Assembly: GCA_965601455.1 (NCBI GenBank)
Contig: OZ271831.1
Coordinates: forward strand, 4,526,001-4,590,000
From: JANQEU01 sp965601455
GTDB lineage: Bacteria; Bacteroidota; Bacteroidia; Cytophagales; Cyclobacteriaceae
Reading direction: 5' to 3'
Length of the DNA stretch: 64,000 bases
Shown: positions 17,564-27,246 of the stretch, piece after piece
How the letters are laid out: each line of letters begins with the position of its first letter
Numbering within the stretch: the first letter of the stretch is position 1
Program-made: the position numbers and the translations under genes
Notes under the pieces: generated by a model
Seen by the model: only the letters and a program-made list of their open reading frames with translations
Told to the model about the DNA's origin: nothing
Databases searched by the model: none

Positions 17564-20500
17564 TCAAAGAGTATTTAGAAATACACGTAACTTCTCTTCA
17601 ACACGATTCCTATCCAACCAGTAGTTCCTGCTGTTAATACGAACGTTTTGCCATTTTTTCTCAATGAGTAATTGTGGAAGGTGTGCATAAATTTCCTTGG
17701 AAGATTTTGCGGCATAAAAATGATCATCGTCGGTAAGAACAACTCCTAAATGTACATTTTCCGAAAAAACCGTTAAATCGGCAAAAGGCAAATGATGAGC
17801 AAGATTTTGATCTGGAATCAAGGAAGCGTAACGCTCGGCGACAATCGCCCTAAGATACCAGTCCTGCGTAGTTTTCATTGGCTTCCGTATAGAAGGTTTA
17901 AATACTCCCTCAGAAATGTTTTTAGCGTACTCTAAATACTTCTGTAACAGCTTCGGTCCCAGATTTTTGGTATCATCCACAACAAGATCCTCGGGAAATA
18001 AACTAGTTACAAGGTAAATGGTCTCCCTTGCTCTGGTGATCGCCACATTAAGTCTATTTTCTCCACCTTCAACATTCAACGATCCGAAGCGGAGTTGTAC
18101 TTTCCCTTTCACATCGGGAGCATAACCAATGCTGAATATCACTATGTCGTATTCGTCTCCTTGAACATTTTCAATATTCTTTACGCTAATATGTATGTTG
18201 TTCTTGTATTTAAGTGAATCCAATAGGTCCAGGATCAATCCTTGTTGCTGTGCATTAAAGGTCACAACTCCAATAGACTTATCAGGATTTGCCAGCACCA
18301 AACGATTAACTATTTCTAAAATTTGATGTCCTTCAATCAAATTTGTATTATCCTTCCAAAGCCCGTCTACTTTGACATAATGAATCGCGGGCTCCAATGT
18401 TGAGTTCAGACGATCTCTTTCCGGTATCATTTCCAGGTTTCCTCCATAGAAGTGTTGATTCGGGAAATCAATCAACTCCAAAGATCGACTGCGATAATGT
18501 CCCTTTAGCATTATCGACTGAAGATACCTGGAAGACAGTTCGAGGAGGGAATCTATCTCTAGTTCCGGCATTTCATCCTCAGCTTCTTCCCACCTGATGC
18601 GATATAAGTCATACGGTTTGAGTTGTTGGAGGTCGCCTGTTATTACCACCTGACTTCCACGATAAAGTGCTGGGATCGCACGTTCTGCATAACACTGTGA
18701 GGCCTCGTCAAAAATCACCAGGTCAAATGTCTCCACCATCGGAAATATCGCAGAAGCAGACTCTGGAGAACACATCCAGCACGGGATCAACTGAAAAGCC
18801 TCCTCCTTGTATTCCGAAAGTACCTTTCGCAAGGGCCAAATCCGTCTTCGTTTGGTGACCTGATGTTCTAGATCTCGATAGGTCACCGGATTATTTAATC
18901 GGTTGAACTCCAGATCTTCATAGGTCCTTTCTCTGCATCGGATTAAAAGAATTTCTTCACTTAGTCTTTGTTTCTGCTTTATAGATTCCTCTAATTCCAT
19001 GACCATTTGGTCGAAACTCATGGATGACACTAATCGAAGAACCGGATACTTTGCTTCTATATGGTCGATCCATGCCAAAGCAAGGCTATTCTTGAAGCAT
19101 ACCAGTTTATCCTCCCCCTGATACTCCTCCTCCAAAAGATCAAGTACACGGCTTTCATGCAATTCGAAACCTTCTCGTAAAAGATGAAAAGCATGAAGGT
19201 CTTCAAAGTCTCTATCCAGTTGTTGAAGTGCAGACCCACTGTCAACGTCTCCCATCAAGAGTGCTCGTAGTTGGTTTTCTGTCAGATATTTATTCCATTG
19301 GACCTTCTTAACAGGTAATTCATCGACCAGTTCCAGAAGGTATTTTACCTGATTAATTTGACTAATTCTATCCCCTGATTCGAAATTGACAAAAACATTA
19401 ATGTTTCTCAATTCCTTAAACTGCTGGTACATTTTGAAGGCATTTCTCTGATAAAAGAACCAGTTTTGGATAGACATTTTATCCACTGTATCTGGAAAGC
19501 CTTTCAGCCATTGCTTGGCCTGGATAATAGAAATATTGTGCTCATAATTAAGCCGATTGTCAATTTTTCCGATCAAACTCCTAAATCCCGACTTATTGCT
19601 TTTCAATTCGTTCGCAACCAAAACTCTGGTAATGAAAAACCTATCTTTTGAGAATAACTTCCATCTTATCCATCTGAATAAACCCTTTCTTGCCTTGATA
19701 GCATGTTCAAGAGCTTCCTGAAACCTTCCTAATTCCTCTGATTTAAGTGAGTGTTCAATTCCATCTCCTTTGAAACATTGTAACACAGTTCGCTCCATTT
19801 GTGCCAGCCATTCTCCATCTTCATCAACCCGACTAACCAGCAGATGATTGAAGAAAGAATACGTTGAAGGTATGTCCAGGTTTTTAAGGAACCTGGATAG
19901 TACATCCTGCTTCTGAAGAAAGAAATTCAGACTGTCATAGTCTAATGGCTGCTGAAGCTTATCATTGGATTCCTCCTTTAATTGATCAAAATCTTGGATA
20001 CAAGATTGAACGCCTTCTCGAATGCTTAGAAAATCATTCGTACTATACTCACTAAATGATTTACCGGAAGCCCAGAAGTTATTTTTCGTATTGAAGCGAC
20101 GATTAAATTCCCAGAAGGCACTCATCCTGGAAAGTAAATCATCAAGTGTATGATAATTTATCTGGCTATAGAAAGGCTTTAAGTGGACAAAACTCCTATT
20201 TGGGTCACTATTTAAATATAGCTCTTTCGCCGACTTTCCACATTCGGATTCATCAAATAAGGCATGCCTGTATTCATCCAACTGCTCAATGATCTCTTCA
20301 ATTTTCCTGGACGCTTTGACAAATTGCCGCTCCAGGTGAATTGAGTCAAGAGCATTATTTTTTTGCCTATATAGATCCAAATTTTCAATCTGGTCCCTAA
20401 TTTTTTGAAAGACTTCCTTTCGATCATTTTTGAAATCGTGAACTAACCCGATGAAATTCTGAAGTGATTTCTCAGATAAGCGCTGATATACAACATCCAG

Positions 20501-21547
20501 AGCAACTTTCTTTTGACAGATCAATAGCACGTTTTTGCCACGAGCTATATAGTCACAGATTAAGTTTGAGATTAACTGGCTTTTCCCGCTTCCCGGAGGA
20601 CCTTGAATATTTACAGAATTACCTTTCTTTATGTACTTCAATGCTTCTTCCTGAAAAGCATCAATCTCAAAAGGTGTATAAGTATTCTCTTCCAGAACTC
20701 TATCTGAGTATTTGGTTCTGCCTTGATCCTCGGGATTCACCTTTGTCTTGGAAATAAAAAAATCCTCCAGGTCGCTGAAGTCATTCTCCATTAGACTCAT
20801 ATAGTCAGGCACCAGGTAAGATCCTGCCTGGGGGAAAATCCCGAGAATAGCTACAGGAAATAATTTGAGTTTACCTTCCTTTTCTGTGTCTTCCAATTCC
20901 CTTTTTTTGAATTGTTGGAAGGGTTGTAGTTTATCTTCAAAATTCTGCTGATTGAAGTTTAATTCTATGCTACTACTGCTGAATAAGTTGTAGAGTTCGG
21001 TCCGGAAAGCAGTTATATCAGGATCAAAGTCAGTCAAGATTCTTTCTACCAGTTCTTCATCAATCCGAACCTGGTTAAAGTAAGCGTATGCTAACAAGAA
21101 TGTCTTGTTGAGTGTAAGGTTAACATCTTGCCTTTGTAGGAGGTGCCATCTTTTATTCTTTAAGACGACCTGGACTGGAATGAAAGCCAAAGGTGCACGA
21201 ACCAACGTACCATCAGAGAATTTGCCCCTTACAAATGGCCATCCCAAGTATAAATCCCTTGATCCACGTTCCTGAAAAACAAACTCCTGCAAGCGATCGA
21301 TCTTTTTCAGCCGGGTACTTAAATAATTGGAATCCGCATCCCTTGCATCCGATAACTCCACTAAAGGATTACTGTTTTTATTGGCAATAAGGTCGGACAG
21401 AATTTGAAAACTGCTCCGATTCAGGGCATAATCAAATGCGTGTAGATCAATAAACCTTTCTTTAGTAAGAGATGGGAGAAATAGACTACGATTACTTCCT
21501 GTAAGATTCGTTAACCGATTAAGGTATGAGGATAGTAACTTTTTCAT
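17564..21547 (-). CDS. Large DUF4011-like superfamily 1 helicase with degenerate C-terminal nuclease-like fold
   Basis: A 1327-aa protein. Residues about 1-200 resemble the DUF4011 N-terminal domain (LTNLTGSNRSLFL, QERGSRDLYLGWPF, APLAFIPVQVVL). The helicase core starts with Walker A GPPGSGKSQLI at about 315. A coiled-coil-rich insertion of some 600 residues separates it from Walker B VIFDEASQ (about 947) and motif III-like GDLQQLKPYD (about 972). Motif VI NVAITRARETIYLVTS is near 1169. The last 90 residues (LGVVLTDDDHFYAAKSS.., RINSRNYWLDR) have the outline of the MTES/Vsr-like nuclease fold often fused to these helicases, but the nuclease residues look eroded. Such helicases occur in RNA/DNA surveillance and in some defence loci. 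It overlaps the HhH gene by 4 bp. Confidence 0.8.
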   Translation of the reverse strand: MKKLLSSYLNRLTNLTGSNRSLFLPSLTKERFIDLHAFDYALNRSSFQILSDLIANKNSNPLVELSDARDADSNYLSTRLKKIDRLQEFVFQERGSRDLYLGWPFVRGKFSDGTLVRAPLAFIPVQVVLKNKRWHLLQRQDVNLTLNKTFLLAYAYFNQVRIDEELVERILTDFDPDITAFRTELYNLFSSSSIELNFNQQNFEDKLQPFQQFKKRELEDTEKEGKLKLFPVAILGIFPQAGSYLVPDYMSLMENDFSDLEDFFISKTKVNPEDQGRTKYSDRVLEENTYTPFEIDAFQEEALKYIKKGNSVNIQGPPGSGKSQLISNLICDYIARGKNVLLICQKKVALDVVYQRLSEKSLQNFIGLVHDFKNDRKEVFQKIRDQIENLDLYRQKNNALDSIHLERQFVKASRKIEEIIEQLDEYRHALFDESECGKSAKELYLNSDPNRSFVHLKPFYSQINYHTLDDLLSRMSAFWEFNRRFNTKNNFWASGKSFSEYSTNDFLSIREGVQSCIQDFDQLKEESNDKLQQPLDYDSLNFFLQKQDVLSRFLKNLDIPSTYSFFNHLLVSRVDEDGEWLAQMERTVLQCFKGDGIEHSLKSEELGRFQEALEHAIKARKGLFRWIRWKLFSKDRFFITRVLVANELKSNKSGFRSLIGKIDNRLNYEHNISIIQAKQWLKGFPDTVDKMSIQNWFFYQRNAFKMYQQFKELRNINVFVNFESGDRISQINQVKYLLELVDELPVKKVQWNKYLTENQLRALLMGDVDSGSALQQLDRDFEDLHAFHLLREGFELHESRVLDLLEEEYQGEDKLVCFKNSLALAWIDHIEAKYPVLRLVSSMSFDQMVMELEESIKQKQRLSEEILLIRCRERTYEDLEFNRLNNPVTYRDLEHQVTKRRRIWPLRKVLSEYKEEAFQLIPCWMCSPESASAIFPMVETFDLVIFDEASQCYAERAIPALYRGSQVVITGDLQQLKPYDLYRIRWEEAEDEMPELEIDSLLELSSRYLQSIMLKGHYRSRSLELIDFPNQHFYGGNLEMIPERDRLNSTLEPAIHYVKVDGLWKDNTNLIEGHQILEIVNRLVLANPDKSIGVVTFNAQQQGLILDLLDSLKYKNNIHISVKNIENVQGDEYDIVIFSIGYAPDVKGKVQLRFGSLNVEGGENRLNVAITRARETIYLVTSLFPEDLVVDDTKNLGPKLLQKYLEYAKNISEGVFKPSIRKPMKTTQDWYLRAIVAERYASLIPDQNLAHHLPFADLTVFSENVHLGVVLTDDDHFYAAKSSKEIYAHLPQLLIEKKWQNVRINSRNYWLDRNRVEEKLRVFLNTL

Positions 21548-22464
21548 TGATTATAGCCCGTGAATAGATACGGTGAAAGTCTCATATATATTGAGTCTGT
21601 AATCAAATGAATCTCCTTTAAATCTTGTGTCTTCTCGAAATCACCGTGTATCGCTCGATAGTTTAACATTGCTTTCGCCATATTCCAGTTTATATACGGA
21701 TGAGAGGCCAATTGCTTCAGACTATCGGAATTCACGTTTATCCTAATGACCTTGCTTGTATCAATATAGAAAAGTTTTTCCAACTCCGGGATCAGAGAAT
21801 CAGGAAGATTATAAACTTCATTAAGTTGATTGAAATCGTTGTACCCACCTAATGAATAGCGGTACTTAATTATTCGTTCTGAAAGGACCTTCCCAATGCC
21901 CGAGACTTCCATTAATTGATACGACTGAGCTTCATTTATGTCAACTCTAATGAGCTCAGATTCGATCATTTCATCGTTCTCTACATTATTCACTGAATGA
22001 TCGGAAACATAATACAAATCCCTATTCCCTTCCTTACCGGAGATGTTTACATATGGTTTTAGCTTCTCCAAAAGCTCACTATCCATACCGTAAACAACCT
22101 TTAGATCCTCGTAGGTTTTAAAAGACCCACCAGCTTCTCTAAATTTTATGATTCTGCCAGCAATCTCGGGACGAAAACCCACCTGCACCAGTTGTTTAAA
22201 TCCGGAAGTATTCGGATCGAAAGGTTCTGGGCTTGGAAGAAATTCATTGATTTTATGATTTTTGTCACGTTCAACCGAATGTGCGAGCTTCTGTGCATAC
22301 CACTCAGCAAAATGGGGTCTTTCTGTGCCACTTTTTTCGTAAATTTCGGTAGCAAGAAATAGTAAACAACAACAAATAGAGAGGGACAGGAGTACAATTA
22401 CCCCATTACTTTCAATCCTGGAAAATCCAAAGATATTTATCAGGTAAATCCGAAATTTTTTCAT
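21544..22464 (-). CDS. Membrane-anchored helix-hairpin-helix protein (ComEA-like)
   Basis: A 306-aa protein with one transmembrane segment (about 21-40), so the bulk faces the periplasm. Three helix-hairpin-helix modules follow: one around FRPEIAGRIIKFREAGGSF, a classic one at LMEVSGIGKVLSERIIKYR, and one near SHPYINWNMAKAMLNYR. This is the arrangement of ComEA-like DNA-binding proteins of Bacteroidota, where it may bind double-stranded DNA during uptake. The helicase gene begins inside its stop codon, which implies co-expression. hemA lies divergently, 95 bp away. Confidence 0.82.
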   Translation of the reverse strand: MKKFRIYLINIFGFSRIESNGVIVLLSLSICCCLLFLATEIYEKSGTERPHFAEWYAQKLAHSVERDKNHKINEFLPSPEPFDPNTSGFKQLVQVGFRPEIAGRIIKFREAGGSFKTYEDLKVVYGMDSELLEKLKPYVNISGKEGNRDLYYVSDHSVNNVENDEMIESELIRVDINEAQSYQLMEVSGIGKVLSERIIKYRYSLGGYNDFNQLNEVYNLPDSLIPELEKLFYIDTSKVIRINVNSDSLKQLASHPYINWNMAKAMLNYRAIHGDFEKTQDLKEIHLITDSIYMRLSPYLFTGYNQ

Positions 22465-22530
22465 TACTCAAGCCGTTTCTTAATGTACAGAAATGATAAA
22501 GATCATTTTTCATATAAAAAACAATCAGAC

Positions 22531-22538
22531 TACTTTTG
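22531..22538 (+). promoter_or_regulatory. Candidate promoter -7 element for hemA
   Basis: TACTTTTG is an exact match to TAnnTTTG, 21 nt before the hemA ATG. A T-rich block at 22506-22510 is at the right distance for the -33 region, but a clear TTG is missing. Confidence 0.45.
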
Positions 22539-22559
22539 TAGGCCAGGGTAGAAAAACCT

Positions 22560-23822
22560 ATGTACGAAAAATTTAGAGCAGTCGGAATTACACATCAATC
22601 CTCTTCAATTGAGACGAGGGAAAAGCTAGCCTTTTCCGAGGAAGAAGGTCGGATTTATCTGGAGAGGATAAAGGAGATACATAATCTCCCAGATTTGTTT
22701 TTACTATCAACTTGTAATCGTACAGAGATATACTATTCTTCTGAATCAAATCTTGACTCGGATCTAATCGCAGTTCTTGCTTTTCAAAAGAGTCTTAAAA
22801 AGAGTGATATCGAAAGGTACTTCTTCCAGAAAGAAGGAAGCGATGCGGTAAACCACCTTTACCATGTGGCCTTAGGCCTGGATGCCAAGGTGTTGGGAGA
22901 CATGCAAATCTCAAACCAAGTGAAGAGGGCTTATCAAATGAGTGCGGATCTGGATACAGCAGGTCCATTATTACACAGGTTAATGCATTCCGTTTTCTAC
23001 GCTAACAAAAGAGTGGTTCAGGAAACAGGATTCAGAGATGGTGCGGCATCTGTCTCTTATGCGGCAGCTGAGATTATTCGGCTTTTTATAGAAAACTACC
23101 AGAAACCAAAAATTCTACTGATTGGAACAGGAGAAATTGGTAGAGATGTGGCAGATAACCTCAGCGGAATCGAAGCAGAAGTTACATTAACCAATCGCAC
23201 CTTATCCAAAGCAAAAAATCTAGCTAACATACTGGACTTTAAACTTACCAACCTAAGCGAGGCATTGAGTTCAATAGACGACTTTGATGTAATTGTAAGT
23301 AGCACTTCAGGTGGCATTTTGATAGAGGATGGGATGATTAAGTCTTCTCAACTGACACAAAAACTTCTAATTGACCTTTCCGTTCCAAGATCAATTGATC
23401 CGGAATTAGAAAACAAACAAGGAGTCATTGTATACAACATCGATCAGATCGAGGAAAAGACAACAAGCGTTCTTAAGAAAAGAGAAGCCGCTGTTGCTGA
23501 TGTTAAGACTATCGTAAAGGAATCCGTTTCAGATTTAACCGAATGGGCTCGTGACATGGAAGTTTCTCCGACAATAAAGAAACTAAAATCTGCTCTTGAA
23601 AAAATACGACAAGACGAAATTGCCCGACACCTGAAGAATGTGGATGAGAAAGAGTCAGAATTGATCGATAAAGTAACCAAGAACATCATCCAAAAAGTCA
23701 TTAAACTTCCGGTACTACAGTTGAAGGCTGCTTGCAAAAGGGGAGAAGCAGATACCCTGGTCGATGTACTCAATGACTTATTTGATCTTGAGAAGGACAA
23801 CCAAAAAACTCCTGCCAAGTAG
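22560..23822 (+). CDS. hemA: Glutamyl-tRNA reductase
   Basis: HemA reduces glutamyl-tRNA to glutamate-1-semialdehyde with NADPH, the first step of C5 tetrapyrrole synthesis. The 420-aa product has the catalytic Cys52 in LSTCNRTEIYY. It has the family segments VALGLDAKVLGDMQISNQVKRAY and FRDGAASVSYAAAE, the NADPH-binding loop LLIGTGEIGRDVADNL, and a C-terminal dimerisation helix region. The usual GE in the VLGE motif is GD here, a mild variant. Other hem genes are not in the window; a WG-repeat gene overlaps its 3' end. Confidence 0.96.
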   Translation: MYEKFRAVGITHQSSSIETREKLAFSEEEGRIYLERIKEIHNLPDLFLLSTCNRTEIYYSSESNLDSDLIAVLAFQKSLKKSDIERYFFQKEGSDAVNHLYHVALGLDAKVLGDMQISNQVKRAYQMSADLDTAGPLLHRLMHSVFYANKRVVQETGFRDGAASVSYAAAEIIRLFIENYQKPKILLIGTGEIGRDVADNLSGIEAEVTLTNRTLSKAKNLANILDFKLTNLSEALSSIDDFDVIVSSTSGGILIEDGMIKSSQLTQKLLIDLSVPRSIDPELENKQGVIVYNIDQIEEKTTSVLKKREAAVADVKTIVKESVSDLTEWARDMEVSPTIKKLKSALEKIRQDEIARHLKNVDEKESELIDKVTKNIIQKVIKLPVLQLKAACKRGEADTLVDVLNDLFDLEKDNQKTPAK

Positions 23823-26001
23823 ATCCCTTACCTTATTTAGGATTGCTAGCCTCCTTTTCCTGATTTGTATTGGAAATGCTTCTATTGCATCTCAAGAGTA
23901 TCGAGTTATTGAAAAGGACGGGAAGCAAGGGCTTGCAACATCATCCGGAGAGGAGCTCATTCCACCGATTTACGACCAAATAGGCTGGTCCAATGGTGAG
24001 TTTAGCCTTCTATACGGTAAAGTTGGATATCGATTAAAAGGCAGATGGGGTCTCATCAACGAGAGAAACAAGATACTCACACCGCCCGACTTTTATCAAT
24101 TACAGCCTTTTGACTCTAATCACCTCCTTGTCAGTTTAAAAGGGACTTTCTCAAACCGCCTTTTTACAGGACTTCTCAATCGGGAAGGTGACATCGTGAT
24201 CAGTCTGAATTATTTCAGCATAGAAAAAGCCATTGCCGGCTACCTGGTAACTAGCTATTATAATGGCCTAATAAGCAAGGGTTACTTCGACGACAAGTAC
24301 AATCTCATCATTTCACCAGAGTACAGGGATCTACGATTCATCAATGGTTTGGTAGCCGCTCAAAGCTTTGACTACAAATGGTCTTTTTTCTCTGGGACTG
24401 AGAAATCAGTAACGGAATACGATCACTTTCAAGTGACCAAATACGGTATTATCGTCGAGAAGAATGGGAAAAAGGGTGTACTTGCCCTGGATCTGAAAGA
24501 AGAAATTATCCCTGTTATATTCAAGAACGTGGAGCGCGTAGGTTCAAAATTTGTAACTGAAGAATTTCCTACCTGGCACATTACTGATCTTGAGCTCGAT
24601 TCAACACGGGTCAAAGTTGGCGACTCTCTTCTACTATCAGATGAGGTCTTTCTCACATACCTTAACGGTAATCAGGAATTGTTGATCAATGGGAGTGACG
24701 TTTTCAAAGGGAAACCAGTAGAGCTGAAAGTTGCACGATCAGGATTTCTTGTCACCGAGGTAAAAGCAACTGAAAAATGGAATCTTACAACAAGTACAGG
24801 CGCTGAAATAATTACCGATCAAGACTCAATTGCATTTGATGGTTTCTATTTCGCCATGCTAAAAGATGGCAAATGGAGTCTGTATAATCGATTCGGGCGA
24901 AAGCTATCAATAAAGCAATTTGATGAAGTTCGTCCATCAGTCTTGAATGCTGTTCCTGTAAGACGGGGTCAATATTGGGGGTTGCTTAACTTCAGAGGAG
25001 AAAATCAGCTTGGGATGAAGTATGACAATATTGCTGAGTACGGATATAAGAACCAGCTGCCTGTCAAATACCTAGGCGAATGGGGACTAATCGATCTTTT
25101 CGGTGAATGGTCCATACTACCTAAGTACGACAGCTTAATTCTAGGAGGAGAACACTTCATTGGGATTAGCGGAAGAGCTTATTACGTGTTGAACGATAGA
25201 AATCAAAGGCTTTATTCCTCACCTGACCCATTACTAACGGATGATGGGTACATCGCTATTAGGAAAGCCGACACGTTATGGGGAGCACTGAATAACCAGG
25301 CAAAAACTATTTTCCAGCCTAAATACCAAAAGGTCTTTAGAATGGAAAGATTATTCTTTGCACAGGATAACCAATTTCTACACGGAGCAGACAGTACCGG
25401 TTCTTCACTTTTAGATGATTCGGATAGGATTCAAGCCGTGAATGGGTATGCCGAAGGTTTTTATCGAATCATCAAAGACAATAAGTACGGTTTCATCGAC
25501 CACCTGGGTAAGCTTCGGATTGCCAATCGGTATGACTCCGCTCGTTTATTTAGTGAATCAGCTTGCGCCGTTCAACTTCTTGGTAACTGGGGGTTTGTAA
25601 ATAAACAAGAATCATTAATTGCTCAACCTATTTTCCAGGATGTTGGTGATTTCGACAATGGACTTTGTAAGGTCAAATTAGATGGATATTGGGGTATTAT
25701 TGACAAAGAAGGGGAATGGGTACTTCGCCCCCAATACGAATGGATAGACCACAAAAAAGCAAGTGGTTATATTCTCCATGGCAAAAATGGTAAAATCGGA
25801 GTTGCCAATAAAGAGGGCTACATCACATTGGTCGAACAATACGATAATATTGTTGAAGTCAGAAATGGCTTGTTGATAGTTACCTGGAAAGGAAAAATGG
25901 GGATTATGGATCAGGATGGATACGAGAGAGTACCCTTTCAATTTGACAAGATCGAGGTCCAGGGAGACTACTTTATAATGAGAAAACTAAACGACTACTA
26001 A
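23764..26001 (+). CDS. WG-repeat protein with signal peptide
   Basis: A protein of up to 745 aa built from about a dozen WG-type repeats with the pattern WGLxNxxGxxxxxPxYDxI (for example WGLINERNKILTPP, WGLIDLFGEWSILPKYDSL, WGIIDKEGEWVLRPQYEWI, KIGVANKEGYITL). The repeats probably fold as a beta-propeller or solenoid. A hydrophobic segment ending ASIASQ acts as a signal peptide, so the protein is exported. The start is uncertain: ATGs at 23764 and 23773 and a TTG at 23788 are all inside hemA. Function of WG proteins is unknown. The 3' end overlaps the convergent M16 gene by 15 bp. Confidence 0.8.
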   Translation: MYSMTYLILRRTTKKLLPSRSLTLFRIASLLFLICIGNASIASQEYRVIEKDGKQGLATSSGEELIPPIYDQIGWSNGEFSLLYGKVGYRLKGRWGLINERNKILTPPDFYQLQPFDSNHLLVSLKGTFSNRLFTGLLNREGDIVISLNYFSIEKAIAGYLVTSYYNGLISKGYFDDKYNLIISPEYRDLRFINGLVAAQSFDYKWSFFSGTEKSVTEYDHFQVTKYGIIVEKNGKKGVLALDLKEEIIPVIFKNVERVGSKFVTEEFPTWHITDLELDSTRVKVGDSLLLSDEVFLTYLNGNQELLINGSDVFKGKPVELKVARSGFLVTEVKATEKWNLTTSTGAEIITDQDSIAFDGFYFAMLKDGKWSLYNRFGRKLSIKQFDEVRPSVLNAVPVRRGQYWGLLNFRGENQLGMKYDNIAEYGYKNQLPVKYLGEWGLIDLFGEWSILPKYDSLILGGEHFIGISGRAYYVLNDRNQRLYSSPDPLLTDDGYIAIRKADTLWGALNNQAKTIFQPKYQKVFRMERLFFAQDNQFLHGADSTGSSLLDDSDRIQAVNGYAEGFYRIIKDNKYGFIDHLGKLRIANRYDSARLFSESACAVQLLGNWGFVNKQESLIAQPIFQDVGDFDNGLCKVKLDGYWGIIDKEGEWVLRPQYEWIDHKKASGYILHGKNGKIGVANKEGYITLVEQYDNIVEVRNGLLIVTWKGKMGIMDQDGYERVPFQFDKIEVQGDYFIMRKLNDY

Positions 26002-27246
26002 CCTGGTTAGAGGTGGTTGACGAAAATATTTATCAACCGCGTTCGAAATCTCTTCGGCATTTATTTCCTCTATAGTTTGCCAATACTTCTGAATGTAATT
26101 GACACCTTGATTTTGAATCAGTAACGTTTTGTAGAAATTAATTTTACTGAAAAGTGAATCGTGGTACATTAGATTTTTTCCCTTCAGATAATTTCTAAGT
26201 AAGTCCAGCTCTTTTTCTTCAGGAGTAGTAGACGCCAAAAAATTGATCTCATCTTCAATTGCCGATTGCGCTTGACCTAATAATTCGGCATTCAGTTCCG
26301 AGCCAATCATCCAGTAACTCTTACATTGAGTGTGAACCAAGGTGGAATAAATTCCATAAGTCAAGCCCTTTTCTTCTCGAATCTTTGACATCAGCCTGGA
26401 ACCGAAAAAACCACCAAGAAGGCTATTAGCAACACGTAGTTGATGGATTTCATCGTGGTTCTCCCCTATAGTTTCTGAACCCCACCTCAGAGAAGCCTGT
26501 GTGCCGTTGCCGTTCTCTATCTGTTTGTCAGTCACCTCAGTAGGATAAGCATCGACAGTGGTAACAGTTTCAGCAAAGTTTATAGCCTTCAACCAATCAT
26601 CTACATAGCGTAATCGATTAGAATCGACTTTTCCTGCAAGTATTATCCGAGGGTCAACCAGTACATTGGTGTCAAAAAAAGACTTTACTACCCGTAATGG
26701 GATCTCCAGCATCTCTGGTCTAATCACTTTCCCCAAAGGATGTTTTGACCCGAATAGTAGTTCATTGAATTTTAACGTAGCTAACCGGTTGTTTTTCGCC
26801 AGCTGATTTGAAATGTTTGACTTCCTGATCGATTTTAAGAGCTGATATTGTCTTTCAGGGAACTTAGAGTCAAAAAGTAACTCCTTTACCAGTTGTAGAC
26901 CCTTTTCAAAGTTTTTTTCAAGAACATATAGTCTGACAGAGGAATTTTCCATTCCTGGAGTTATCTCAAAATAACTTCCATCCTTTTCGAATGAAAATGA
27001 AATATCCTCCGCGGTTTTTGAGGAAGTGCCCTCCAACAGCATTTTTAGAGCGAAATGAGATTCTCCTCCGATCTGTTCCGCAACTTTTCCGGTGGCCAAA
27101 ATAAGTTCAAAAATGACTACTGGCTGGTTATCATCGTGAATGATGAAGCCAGGGAATCTTCCTGCAAAAGAATATTTCTCAGGGAAGGCTACCTGATCTA
27201 TAGAAACTGGGTAGGAAGGTGGAGCTTGGGTGCGATCAGGAATCAA
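25987..27246 (-). CDS. M16-family peptidase homologue, catalytically inactive
   Basis: A 419-aa protein with the two-domain M16B layout. The catalytic HxxEH position reads H64-F-A-L-K68 (ESHFALKML), so the Glu and the second zinc His are lost. The C-terminal partner motif is kept (GSRLMSKIREEKGLTYGIYS), as are LKFNELLFGSKHPLGK and LLGGFFG. M16B enzymes usually work as a pair of one active and one inactive subunit, but no active partner gene is adjacent. There is no signal peptide. It overlaps the stop of porV by 4 bp and is the last gene of the pssA-porU-porV operon. A role as a chaperone or partner subunit is inference. Confidence 0.85.
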   Translation of the reverse strand: MIPDRTQAPPSYPVSIDQVAFPEKYSFAGRFPGFIIHDDNQPVVIFELILATGKVAEQIGGESHFALKMLLEGTSSKTAEDISFSFEKDGSYFEITPGMENSSVRLYVLEKNFEKGLQLVKELLFDSKFPERQYQLLKSIRKSNISNQLAKNNRLATLKFNELLFGSKHPLGKVIRPEMLEIPLRVVKSFFDTNVLVDPRIILAGKVDSNRLRYVDDWLKAINFAETVTTVDAYPTEVTDKQIENGNGTQASLRWGSETIGENHDEIHQLRVANSLLGGFFGSRLMSKIREEKGLTYGIYSTLVHTQCKSYWMIGSELNAELLGQAQSAIEDEINFLASTTPEEKELDLLRNYLKGKNLMYHDSLFSKINFYKTLLIQNQGVNYIQKYWQTIEEINAEEISNAVDKYFRQPPLTRLVVV

